Shown: positions 1 to 6,031 of the stretch, in pieces
Layout of the letters: each line of letters starts with the position of its first letter
How positions within the stretch are numbered: position 1 is the first letter of the stretch
Assembly (NCBI GenBank): GCA_902496505.1
Contig: CABVBB010000148.1
Span: forward strand, 1-6,077
DNA from: an uncultured Peptococcaceae bacterium
GTDB taxonomy: Bacteria > Bacillota > Peptococcia > Peptococcales > Peptococcaceae
Length of the DNA stretch: 6,077 nucleotides
Reading direction: 5' to 3'
Position numbers and translations under genes: made by a program
The notes under the pieces: model-generated
What the model saw: only the letters and a program-made list of their open reading frames with translations
Databases searched by the model: none
What the model was told of the DNA's origin: nothing

Positions 1-1021
1 CCGCAGTGGAGAAGCCGATATGCCAATAGATCTGCGGCGCGATATAATCGATCCAGTTTTCCTGAGCCCATTTGCGTGTATCCGCGTAATGGTCATAATA
101 AGTCTGCACGCCGGCATTGGTCGCCGAGCCCAGCTTATTGGTGGACTGATTGGCCCAGACAGCGGCCGGACTGATGCCGAACTGCACCTCAGGCTTGATG
201 GATTTGATCAGACTTTGGGTATCCTTGATCAGCTGATCGACATTGCTGCGCCGCCAATCCTCTTTGTTGTCAAAACCCTGGCCGTACTTCTGATAGGTGG
301 CCTCATCGTCAAAATCGCTGTAGCCGATGATCTTGCCCTTGGCGTCTTTTTGCGCCACTTTGTCAGGATAGAAATAATCATCGAAATGGATGCCGGCGAT
401 ATCATATTTGCTCACCAGTTCCTGCACGCCCTGCAAGACCAGATAGCGGCTCATCGGCTGACCGGGATCCAGATACATCTCGCCGTTGGGATGCTTCACC
501 ACGATCTCCGGATACACTCTAGCCGGATTGTCTGCCGCCAGCGCATTCAGATCATGGCTGGGACTAGCCGCACTGCCGCGGGTCACCTTGTAGGGATTGA
601 TCCAGGCGTGTACACCGATATCGCGCTTCTTGCCTTCACTGATGATATAGGCCAGCGGATCGAAGCCGTCAGCAGGCGCCTTTCCCTGCGTCCCCGTCAC
701 ATACGCAGACCAGGGGAATACTTCTGATGGATACAGTGCATCGGCTACCGGACGCACCTGGAAAAAGACCGCGTTGCCGCCCATAGCCTGCACATTGTCC
801 AAGATCGTGTCGATCTCCTGCTTCATTTGAGCAGTGCTTAAGCCTGGCTTGCTGGGAAAATCGATATTGTACACACTGGCGACCCAGACGCCCCGCAGCT
901 CCTCCACACCGGCAGCCTCTGCCGTCCGTCCGCTGCGTTTGTCAGTCACCACTTGAAAGGCTGCTATGCCTACTGCCAGCACACAAACCAGGGCGATCCA
1001 TTTTTTTAATGCTTTGAACAT
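1..1021 (-). CDS. GHL10-family (YngK/DigH-like) exported glycoside hydrolase, 3' end cut by window
   Basis: This gene has its start in the window but runs off the left edge, so only about 340 codons are present; relatives are usually some 430-510 residues. The N-terminus has two to three lysines followed by a hydrophobic stretch (about residues 8-25), a signal peptide or membrane anchor, with a possible AEA cleavage site near residues 34-36 and no convincing lipobox. The mature part opens with RGVWVASVYNIDFPS (43-57), the hallmark start of the GHL10/DUF187 TIM barrel. Further family motifs are HAWINPY (138-144), HFDDYFYP (212-219), with likely catalytic acidic residues, GISPAAVW (about 282-289) and APQIYW (about 328-333). 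E. coli DigH of this family cleaves peptide-free peptidoglycan glycan strands, so a cell-envelope role is likely by homology; the substrate here is inferred. Start ATG at 1021 is preceded by a GAGGT site. It lies 21 bases after the peptidase gene, probably in one operon. Confidence 0.9.
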   Translation of the reverse strand, partial: MFKALKKWIALVCVLAVGIAAFQVVTDKRSGRTAEAAGVEELRGVWVASVYNIDFPSKPGLSTAQMKQEIDTILDNVQAMGGNAVFFQVRPVADALYPSEVFPWSAYVTGTQGKAPADGFDPLAYIISEGKKRDIGVHAWINPYKVTRGSAASPSHDLNALAADNPARVYPEIVVKHPNGEMYLDPGQPMSRYLVLQGVQELVSKYDIAGIHFDDYFYPDKVAQKDAKGKIIGYSDFDDEATYQKYGQGFDNKEDWRRSNVDQLIKDTQSLIKSIKPEVQFGISPAAVWANQSTNKLGSATNAGVQTYYDHYADTRKWAQENWIDYIAPQIYWHIGFSTA

Positions 1022-1042
1022 GATTGACCTCGCTTTCTTGTC

Positions 1043-1762
1043 TCAATCTTCCGGCTGGCACGACACCTGCTCAGACAGCTGCCGCGTCAGCTCATCATAC
1101 TGGGGCAATAAGTTGCGCAAAAGGCCATAAAAGCCTTTGCTGTGATCGGGGTATAGGAAATGGACATACTCATGGACGATGACAGAGGTGATACACTCCG
1201 GCGACGCTTTGATCAGCTGCGCATTGAGCACGATCAGCCCTTTTTGGATATGACAGCGCCCCCAGCTGGCTGACATCCGTCTAACGGCCAGCTGCGCCTT
1301 AGCGATCTGTTTCTCAGCAAAATAAGCCTGATGCACCCGCGTATTGATCTCCTCAAATACCACTATACGCATTTCTTGATAAAAGCGTGCCACCTGCGTC
1401 CGTATAGCCGCCTCGTCCGCACAGCCGGTGAGCCGCAGCCCATCCTTTGTCAGCTGCCAGCCAGAGGGCTCTCCGCTCTGCACACGGATGGGCAGAAGCC
1501 TGCCCAAGAAAGCCACGCTCCCGCCGTCTTGGTAAACGCTTTTTAGCCGCTTGCCTGCCCGTTGGCGCATATCTGACTGCACTTTTAGGATCCACGGCGC
1601 CTTTTCCAGGACCAAACGGTCGACTTCTTGACCGCTTATCCTTTTAGACGCTGAGACCCAGACAGATAGATCGCTTTTCACACGAAAATTGACGTTTTTT
1701 ACATTCTTGCGCACTAATTCATAGGTGATGCGCTCCCCCTCAAAAACGACCTGTCGTTCCAT
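1043..1762 (-). CDS. YgjP-like (DUF45) zinc metallopeptidase
   Basis: The 239-residue product matches the YgjP/DUF45 (M48-like, SprT-related) metallopeptidase family in layout. The N-terminal half is beta-rich (about 1-115), with the usual opening that reads like a strand-rich domain (VRKNVKNVNFRVKSD, 17-31). The C-terminal half carries the conserved MSASWGRC box (163-170, equivalent to the family's SRWGSC) and the zinc site HEYVH (197-201). H207-S208 with the following FY corresponds to the family HSxxFW motif that supplies a third ligand. There is no signal peptide or membrane segment, so it is probably cytoplasmic. No physiological substrate can be read from the sequence; members are sometimes found next to restriction genes, which is not the case here. 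The start at 1762 has a strong GGGAGGA site about six bases upstream and an extended -10 promoter just beyond. The GHL10 glycosidase gene follows after 21 bases with no terminator. Confidence 0.9.
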   Translation of the reverse strand: MERQVVFEGERITYELVRKNVKNVNFRVKSDLSVWVSASKRISGQEVDRLVLEKAPWILKVQSDMRQRAGKRLKSVYQDGGSVAFLGRLLPIRVQSGEPSGWQLTKDGLRLTGCADEAAIRTQVARFYQEMRIVVFEEINTRVHQAYFAEKQIAKAQLAVRRMSASWGRCHIQKGLIVLNAQLIKASPECITSVIVHEYVHFLYPDHSKGFYGLLRNLLPQYDELTRQLSEQVSCQPED

Positions 1763-1788
1763 GATAGTCCTCCCTCTTGTCGAATTTC

Positions 1789-1797
1789 ATTATACCA
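1789..1797 (-). promoter_or_regulatory. Extended -10 promoter of the peptidase-glycosidase operon
   Basis: Read on the minus strand, a perfect TATAAT (1794-1789) is preceded by TG and one base (TGGTATAAT), an extended -10. The -35 region is poor: TTCGAC at 16 bases or TTGTTC at 19 bases are the best candidates. The box lies 27 bases before the ATG of the YgjP-like gene, leaving room for a short leader that contains the GGGAGGA ribosome site. Confidence 0.6.
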
Positions 1798-1879
1798 CAC
1801 TCTGCCAGCCGTCGAACAACAAATTCTCCTGCCGAAGCTTAAAACTTCCTGACAATTTTTGCCGCACGCTGGCACGCCA

Positions 1880-1914
1880 AAAGCCCGAGGACGTTCTGAC
1901 CATCCTCGGGCTTT
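1880..1914 (-). terminator. Intrinsic terminator after the DJ-1/PfpI gene
   Basis: There is a perfect 12-base-pair stem (1880-1891 with 1903-1914; GC-rich core GCCCGAGGA) with an 11-base loop. It begins 20 bases after the stop codon of the DJ-1/PfpI gene. On the minus strand it ends in four T residues, so it is a strong hairpin with a short T tract. It separates this gene from the peptidase operon. Confidence 0.8.
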
Positions 1915-1934
1915 CAGTTGATAAGCAAACCATT

Positions 1935-2516
1935 TCATTGAGCAGTGTAGAAGCCGTCCTTGTTCAAGCGGTACCACTTGCTGATCTCGTTCTCTGTCTT
2001 GGCGCCCAAAAGCAGCAAGATCTCTCTGGCAAATTCCAGCGCAGCAGAGCCGTTCGCTGTGATCACCCCCTGATCACAGACAGCCTGCTGCTCCACAAAC
2101 AGCTTCTCACCGTGATAATGCGGTGACTGCGACTGCATAAAAGCCAGCGTGTTGCCCGTATGTCTGCGCGTATCCAGATAGCCATTCTCCGCCATAAAAT
2201 TGCAGGCATTGCAGATAGCCCCCACCAAAATATTGTGTCTCAAAGCATAGCCAACTAACGGCAGGACATGATCATTCGCCTGCGTCAGCCACGCCATACC
2301 GCCGGGCAAGATCAGCATGCTGAATGTTTCCGGCGGCTCAGCCAAACTATAGTCTGCCGCGACGCGCAGACCACCCATGGACGTTTTCGGCTGCCCATCT
2401 GCACTGATGGTACGGATGACATGATCATGCCCCGCTTCCATAAGTTCAGCGCAGACATAAGCGATCTCCCAATCGGCATACCCATCAAAAATAAAAACTA
2501 GGACTTCTTTTTTCAT
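1935..2516 (-). CDS. DJ-1/PfpI family protein (type 1 glutamine amidotransferase-like fold)
   Basis: The product has 193 residues, a normal length for the single-domain DJ-1/ThiJ/PfpI family. It opens with the first beta strand (KKEVLVFIF) followed by DGYADWEIA, in which E17 occupies the place of the conserved glutamate that activates the cysteine. The LILPGG motif (68-73) precedes the nucleophile elbow, VGAICNAC (98-105). There C102 is the predicted nucleophile, and it is followed by Asn rather than the His or Gly seen in many relatives. The whole resembles the YdeA-like branch found in Bacillota; functions in the superfamily include glyoxalase/deglycase, chaperone and peptidase activity, and none can be assigned here. 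The start at 2516 is chosen because AAAGGGG lies eight bases before it and the protein then begins directly at the fold's first strand. The upstream in-frame ATG at 2576 would overlap the preceding stop and hairpin. It follows the WYL regulator gene by 56 bases. Confidence 0.9.
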   Translation of the reverse strand: MKKEVLVFIFDGYADWEIAYVCAELMEAGHDHVIRTISADGQPKTSMGGLRVAADYSLAEPPETFSMLILPGGMAWLTQANDHVLPLVGYALRHNILVGAICNACNFMAENGYLDTRRHTGNTLAFMQSQSPHYHGEKLFVEQQAVCDQGVITANGSAALEFAREILLLLGAKTENEISKWYRLNKDGFYTAQ

Positions 2517-2541
2517 GATCTGATCCCCTTTCCTAGTCTTT

Positions 2542-2550
2542 ATCATAGCA
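2542..2550 (-). promoter_or_regulatory. Possible promoter of the DJ-1/PfpI gene
   Basis: On the minus strand TGCTATGAT is an extended -10 with one mismatch to TATAAT. It lies about 26 bases before the chosen ATG and directly downstream of the hairpin that ends the WYL gene. The -35 position (about 2565-2570) falls inside that hairpin and does not resemble TTGACA. Confidence 0.4.
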
Positions 2551-2553
2551 AAC

Positions 2554-2582
2554 AAAAGGTGACAGCATCCTGTCACCCTTTT
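2554..2582 (-). terminator. Hairpin terminator overlapping the WYL gene stop codon
   Basis: A perfect eight-base-pair stem, GGTGACAG (2558-2565) with CTGTCACC (2570-2577), has a four-base loop. It is extended by A:T pairs on the outer side past one unpaired C. On the minus strand it is preceded by AAAAAGGG and followed by TTTTGTTTG, the form of an intrinsic terminator. The TGA of the WYL gene (2575-2573) lies inside the stem, so ribosomes terminating there should interfere with folding. Confidence 0.65.
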
Positions 2583-3514
2583 TGATAAATGATCATGCGC
2601 TCGAGACGATTTTGTATCGCTGCTTTCAATTCCGGCGGCGCAAGGATCTGCACCTTATCCAATAGCCCCAACAGTTCTCCAGCCGTCCAAGAAAGATCTG
2701 ATGTATAAAAACGTATCTCTCCATTGCCCTGATCATCCTCTTTCAAAAATGCTGCATCGATCTTATCGGTCAAGGCAAAGGCCTCGCGCGGGTCATAGGC
2801 CAAAATGACTTCCCACAGCCCCTCTGCCTCCTTGGCCGTAAAAAGCGTCTCTTGCGCCTGCGCTTGATCGGCAAAACATATCTCCTCTAGCGGCCGCGGC
2901 TGGAATAACTCCTCCAGCAATTCATAGCAAGCGATGCGATCCAGCCGAAAAAGCCGGAAAGCCTCCCGTTGGCGGCAATAGGCGTAAAGATACCAATATG
3001 ATTGCTTGAAGACCAATTTGTGCGGCTCTATGATACGCTCTGCCCGACCGCTTCTGGCGATATAATCCAGCCGCACGCATTTTTGCGCGCAGACGGCCTG
3101 ATGCAGTGCTTGAGCTTTCTCTTGGGTAAGGCTGTCGCTAAACCATGAGGAGAGATCGATCAGGCGGTCGCTCTGGGCAAAGACAGCCGCTTCCTTAAAC
3201 GGCACCAGCTTGGCGAGCAGCTCCGTCAGAGAGGCATCCTGATCGATGCTATAAAGCCCTTGGAGCGCCATGAAAAGCTTCACTCGATCCTTATCCGTAA
3301 GCACCTGCTCATCAAGCGTATAGCCTTCCAGCACCGCCACACCGCCGCCTGCGCCTGGATAGGCGGTGATCGGCAGCCCCGCTTGGCTCAAGACCTGCAG
3401 ATCGCGAAAGATCGTGCGTTTGGAAACTTCAAAACGGTCCGCCAACTCCTGGGCAGTGATCTTGGGCGTGTGAGCGAGGATCATGAGTATCCCCAGCAGC
3501 CGATCCGTCCTCAT
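2573..3514 (-). CDS. YafY-type HTH/WYL-domain transcriptional regulator
   Basis: The 313-residue product has the standard layout and length of YafY/PafC-type regulators. A winged HTH of the HTH_11/DeoR type lies at about residues 4-57, with the recognition-helix region VSKRTIFRDLQVLSQAG (30-46), followed by the wing and linker GGVAVLEGYTLDEQVLT. A WYL domain lies at about 140-210 and contains the literal SYWYLYAYC (172-180) and FRLFRLDRI (186-194). A C-terminal WYL extension runs to the end. WYL domains are thought to bind ligands or nucleic acid and to control the attached DNA-binding domain; the signal for this one is unknown. AAGGAGGG five bases before the ATG at 3514 supports the start. 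Its stop codon lies in a terminator hairpin, and the DJ-1/PfpI gene follows, making that gene the obvious candidate target along with the regulator itself. Confidence 0.92.
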   Translation of the reverse strand: MRTDRLLGILMILAHTPKITAQELADRFEVSKRTIFRDLQVLSQAGLPITAYPGAGGGVAVLEGYTLDEQVLTDKDRVKLFMALQGLYSIDQDASLTELLAKLVPFKEAAVFAQSDRLIDLSSWFSDSLTQEKAQALHQAVCAQKCVRLDYIARSGRAERIIEPHKLVFKQSYWYLYAYCRQREAFRLFRLDRIACYELLEELFQPRPLEEICFADQAQAQETLFTAKEAEGLWEVILAYDPREAFALTDKIDAAFLKEDDQGNGEIRFYTSDLSWTAGELLGLLDKVQILAPPELKAAIQNRLERMIIYQKG

Positions 3515-3545
3515 CTAATCCCTCCTTCGCTCCATATCTCGTCTT

Positions 3546-3552
3546 ATGTATA
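3546..3552 (-). promoter_or_regulatory. Possible -10 element of the WYL regulator gene
   Basis: On the minus strand TATACAT (3552-3546) lies about 32 bases before the ATG, just past the T tract of the upstream terminator. It matches TATAAT at only four positions and no good -35 is visible, so this is a weak call made mainly because a new transcript must begin between the terminator and the gene. Confidence 0.3.
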
Positions 3553-3556
3553 AAAA

Positions 3557-3593
3557 ATCCGTCAGACAGCATCCTATAGGGTGTCTGACGGAT
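3557..3593 (-). terminator. Intrinsic terminator after the XRE gene
   Basis: A perfect 12-base-pair stem (3557-3568 with 3582-3593; ATCCGTCAGACA and its complement) has a 13-base loop that contains the palindrome CCTATAGG. On the minus strand it runs into six T residues. It starts 51 bases after the stop of the XRE gene. On the plus strand it is followed by CTTTT and might also stop antisense transcripts. Confidence 0.8.
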
Positions 3594-3644
3594 CTTTTCG
3601 ATCGTACGTTGGACCTCAGCCTCTTGGGCTTGACGCTTGGCCTC

Positions 3645-3917
3645 TTAGCGGCGTAAAGAACGACTCGGCCGTCCTTCAACAAAATAGCCTTCCTGCTTAT
3701 AAAGCTCTGCAAAGATCTCGTTGATCTCAGCCAGTGGGATACCTAAGATCTTGATGATCTCAGCCATTTGCTGCAAGGACATTTTGACTTTGCCGGTTTC
3801 TATATTGTTATACCCGCTCTTGCTCTTATAACCCAGCAATTCGGCCATGTCGGTCTGAGTATAACCATTACGCATGCGGTATAATTTCACCTTATCCAAA
3901 ACCAGTTCCTCAATCAT
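3645..3917 (-). CDS. Small XRE-family helix-turn-helix regulator
   Basis: The 90-residue protein is almost entirely one HTH_3/Cro-CI domain (about 8-63). The motif GYTQTDMAELLGYKSKSGYNNIE (18-40) gives helices 2 and 3, followed by the typical TGKVKMSLQQMAEIIKILGI. A short C-terminal tail is rich in arginine and serine (EGRPSRSLRR, 81-90). No sensor or toxin domain is attached, so it is a simple DNA-binding regulator with unknown targets; small XRE genes of this type also occur in mobile elements, but no other phage or conjugative gene is nearby. The ATG at 3917 has an AAGGGGGTGA ribosome site just upstream. It lies 71 bases after the phosphate transporter gene with no clear terminator between them, so it may be co-transcribed. 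CATAAT (3958-3953) could alternatively be its own -10. The frame stays open and coding-like after the TAA. Confidence 0.85.
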   Translation of the reverse strand: MIEELVLDKVKLYRMRNGYTQTDMAELLGYKSKSGYNNIETGKVKMSLQQMAEIIKILGIPLAEINEIFAELYKQEGYFVEGRPSRSLRR

Positions 3918-3988
3918 GCTTTCACCCCCTTCCTCAGATACTCTTGTTTCTTATTATGAGCCATAGGCCCAAATTTATACGACGCCGC

Positions 3989-5641
3989 TCAGTCTTCCAC
4001 CACACACTTGGCGATATTGACTGCATGATCGCCGATACGTTCCAGATTGCTGAGCACATCCAAGTAAACAGCACCAGCACCGGCACTGCATTTTCCTTCA
4101 TTCAAACGGTTGATATGTCCACGGCGCAGATCCCGCTCCATATCATCGATCACATCATCCAGCGCAATGACCGAATGGGCTACCTCGGCATTGTTGGTCT
4201 TGAGCGCCAACAAGCTGTCGCTGAAAGCTTTCTGCACATGCGCCACCATTTCCTTGACGCTGTCCATGGCTTCCTTGGAGATGCCGATATGGTTTTCATT
4301 GCAGTAATCAGCCAATTCCACCAGATTTTCCGCATGATCGCCAATACGCTCCAAGTCGCCGACGACCTGTAAGATCATAAAGCTGCGGTCAGACAGAGCC
4401 TTGCTGATATCGCGATTATACGTGGCTTTGACCACATAATCGGTGATAGCCTGCTCCAAATTATCCACGGCGTTTTCCAAATTGAGCGCCTGGTTTTTGT
4501 CGTCGCCATGCCGGAAGAAGAAGTAATTGGCCGCATTGGTCAGCGCTTCACCAGCATAATTGCCCATATGCAGCACTTCACGGCTGGCATTGGCTAAAGC
4601 CACTGGGGTATTGTTGAGCAGGCGGGACTCCAAATATTTGGGCTTGGAGATCTCCACGATAGCAGGACTTTCGCTGTGATCCGGGATCAAGCGCGTCACC
4701 AAGGCTGCCAACATCGCCACGAAAGGCAGCTGAATGCAGGTATTTAGTATGTTGAAGACACCATGGGTCTGAGCGATCTGCATCTTGACATTGAGCATAT
4801 CCCAGCCGCCGGCGGCAAAAAAGAGGATATTGGTAACATTCTCCACCAGCCACGGAAAAATACCCAGCAAAAATAATGGCAGGAAGATCAGCGTACCGAT
4901 CACATTGAAAATGAAATGGGTCAGGCTGGCTCGTCTAGCGGCCACACTGGCGCCGATGCCAGCGATCAAAGCCGTCACTGTGGTGCCGATATTATCACCA
5001 AAGAGGATGGGTACAGCCTGGCTATAGGTAATGACATGCTGATACGCCAATTCCTGGAGGATACCGATGGTCGCTGCACTGCTCTGCACCACAGCGGTCA
5101 AGCCTGCGCCGATGCCTACGCCTACCAGAGGATTGTCATCTACCTGCGCCATCAAGTCATTGAACAGCTGCGTATGCGCCAAGGGCTGTAAGCCATTGCC
5201 CATGATATCCATGCCGTAAAACAGCAGACCAAAGCCCAAGATCGACTGGCCGATCGTGGAGATCTTTTGGTTTTTGCTGAAACACAGCAACAAAACGCCC
5301 ACAAAAACGATAGGCAGCGCATAATCCGCCAATTTGAAACCGATCAAATAAGCGGTCACTGTCGTTCCGATATTGGCGCCCATGATGACGCCGATGGCCT
5401 GCCGCAGTGTCAAAAGTCCTGAGTTGACCAAGCCCACGGTCAGCACGGTGGTACCGCTGCTGCTTTGGATCAAGCCGGTGACGATGATACCGGTCAATAC
5501 ACCGCGAATAGGGGTCTTCGTTCCTTTTTCCAAAATGATCCGCATTCGGTCACCAGCAATGGTTTGCAGCCCGCTGGACATCAACTTGATCCCATACAAG
5601 AAAAGCCCTAGGCCGCCTAAAACCATAAACAGCATTTCCAT
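3989..5641 (-). CDS. Na/Pi cotransporter family protein with C-terminal PhoU domain
   Basis: The 550-residue membrane protein belongs to the NptA/YjbB type. The N-terminal 320 residues hold roughly eight hydrophobic segments arranged as the two inverted Na_Pi_cotrans repeats. Each repeat has its QSS signature, QSSSGTT (59-65) and QSSAATIG (186-193), followed by GANIGTTVTA (88-97) and GDNIGTTVTA (215-224). After a linker, residues about 345-550 form a helical PhoU domain with the metal-binding ERIGDHAEN (431-439) and ERIGDHAVN (534-542). It sits in the cytoplasmic membrane. Family members move phosphate with sodium, inward in some and outward in others such as E. coli YjbB, so the direction here is unknown. 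The length is normal for the fused form. The ATG at 5641 has GGAGG eight bases upstream. It is first in its unit, with the XRE gene downstream. Confidence 0.95.
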   Translation of the reverse strand: MEMLFMVLGGLGLFLYGIKLMSSGLQTIAGDRMRIILEKGTKTPIRGVLTGIIVTGLIQSSSGTTVLTVGLVNSGLLTLRQAIGVIMGANIGTTVTAYLIGFKLADYALPIVFVGVLLLCFSKNQKISTIGQSILGFGLLFYGMDIMGNGLQPLAHTQLFNDLMAQVDDNPLVGVGIGAGLTAVVQSSAATIGILQELAYQHVITYSQAVPILFGDNIGTTVTALIAGIGASVAARRASLTHFIFNVIGTLIFLPLFLLGIFPWLVENVTNILFFAAGGWDMLNVKMQIAQTHGVFNILNTCIQLPFVAMLAALVTRLIPDHSESPAIVEISKPKYLESRLLNNTPVALANASREVLHMGNYAGEALTNAANYFFFRHGDDKNQALNLENAVDNLEQAITDYVVKATYNRDISKALSDRSFMILQVVGDLERIGDHAENLVELADYCNENHIGISKEAMDSVKEMVAHVQKAFSDSLLALKTNNAEVAHSVIALDDVIDDMERDLRRGHINRLNEGKCSAGAGAVYLDVLSNLERIGDHAVNIAKCVVED

Positions 5642-5713
5642 GCAATTTTCCTCCGCTCTAAGGTTTTAAAAATGGTTTTATGTATATCCTATTTATTTCC
5701 CAACAGATACTTA

Positions 5714-5719
5714 ATTATA
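5714..5719 (-). promoter_or_regulatory. Possible -10 of the Na/Pi cotransporter gene
   Basis: A perfect TATAAT on the minus strand (5719-5714) lies within an AT-rich leader, 72 bases before the ATG. TTTACT at 15 bases upstream is the best -35. A second candidate, TATACAT nearer the gene at about 5678-5684, cannot be excluded. No PhoP-box-like direct repeats were seen. Confidence 0.4.
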
Positions 5720-5980
5720 ATATCACAAACAAGTAGTAAATTAAAACCCATAATTCGCTAGAATTCATCAAAAAAAACAATACCTTATTACGTAATTAAT
5801 TTTTTGTTCATGTACATAAATCCTGTTCTCAAACAATTTTTTTATTGACTCAAACTCCCTCTGACTCCATCAGAAAAAAAGCCAGAAAGCCCTCGATAAT
5901 GTACCCCTTATTTTTGACCCTTCTCTAAAAATCTGCTGGTCAGGTGATAGTGGTATTGCTTCTGATCTTTTAAACTAAAA

Positions 5981-6016
5981 AGACCGCTGAACGCATGCTC
6001 ACTCGTTCAGCGGTCT
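5981..6016 (-). terminator. Intrinsic terminator of the right-edge gene
   Basis: A perfect 13-base-pair stem, AGACCGCTGAACG (5981-5993) with CGTTCAGCGGTCT (6004-6016), has a 10-base loop. On the minus strand it is followed by TTTTAGTTT. It begins 15 bases after the TAA of the partial gene at the right edge, which supports that gene's reading frame. Confidence 0.85.
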
Positions 6017-6031
6017 GTCTAACCGATTTGA

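Larger units (their letters stand above)
5642..6031. other. Gene-free intergenic stretch with AT-rich core
   Basis: These 390 bases lie between the tail of the right-edge gene and the phosphate transporter. They hold the terminator at 5981-6016 and the transporter leader with its likely promoter. The core at about 5660-5870 is strikingly AT-rich compared with the roughly even composition of the genes. It includes the 10-base palindrome ATTACGTAAT (5787-5796) and an inverted repeat AATTC/GAATT around 5753-5765. Reading both strands I found only start-to-stop runs of about a dozen codons and no ribosome site, so no gene is called. Confidence 0.6.

Noticed and set aside
20..727. A 235-codon plus-strand open frame at the left edge
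   Set aside because: It lies wholly antisense to the GHL10 glycosidase, whose minus-strand translation shows clear family motifs. The plus frame gives a hydrophobic, repetitive product with no recognisable domain.
1725..2126. A 133-codon plus-strand open frame spanning the gap between the DJ-1 and peptidase genes
   Set aside because: It crosses the promoter, the terminator hairpin and the antisense of two well-supported genes, and the product resembles nothing.
2517..2576. Upstream in-frame ATG at 2576 as the start of the DJ-1/PfpI protein
   Set aside because: It would add 20 residues unlike the family, overlap the WYL stop codon and include the terminator hairpin. The ATG at 2516 has its own AAAGGGG site and begins at the first fold strand.
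3601..3650. Short repeated AAGAGGC words after the XRE gene
   Set aside because: There are only two copies of seven bases in a coding-like stretch, too short and too few to be a repeat array or operator.
3515..3712. A 65-codon minus-strand open frame across the XRE gene end and the terminator
   Set aside because: It is out of frame with the XRE gene, runs through the terminator stem and has no ribosome site or recognisable motif. It ends right before the WYL start only by chance.
3944..4372. A 142-codon plus-strand open frame opposite the PhoU domain
   Set aside because: It is antisense to the transporter's PhoU region, whose ERIGDHA motifs fix the true coding strand.
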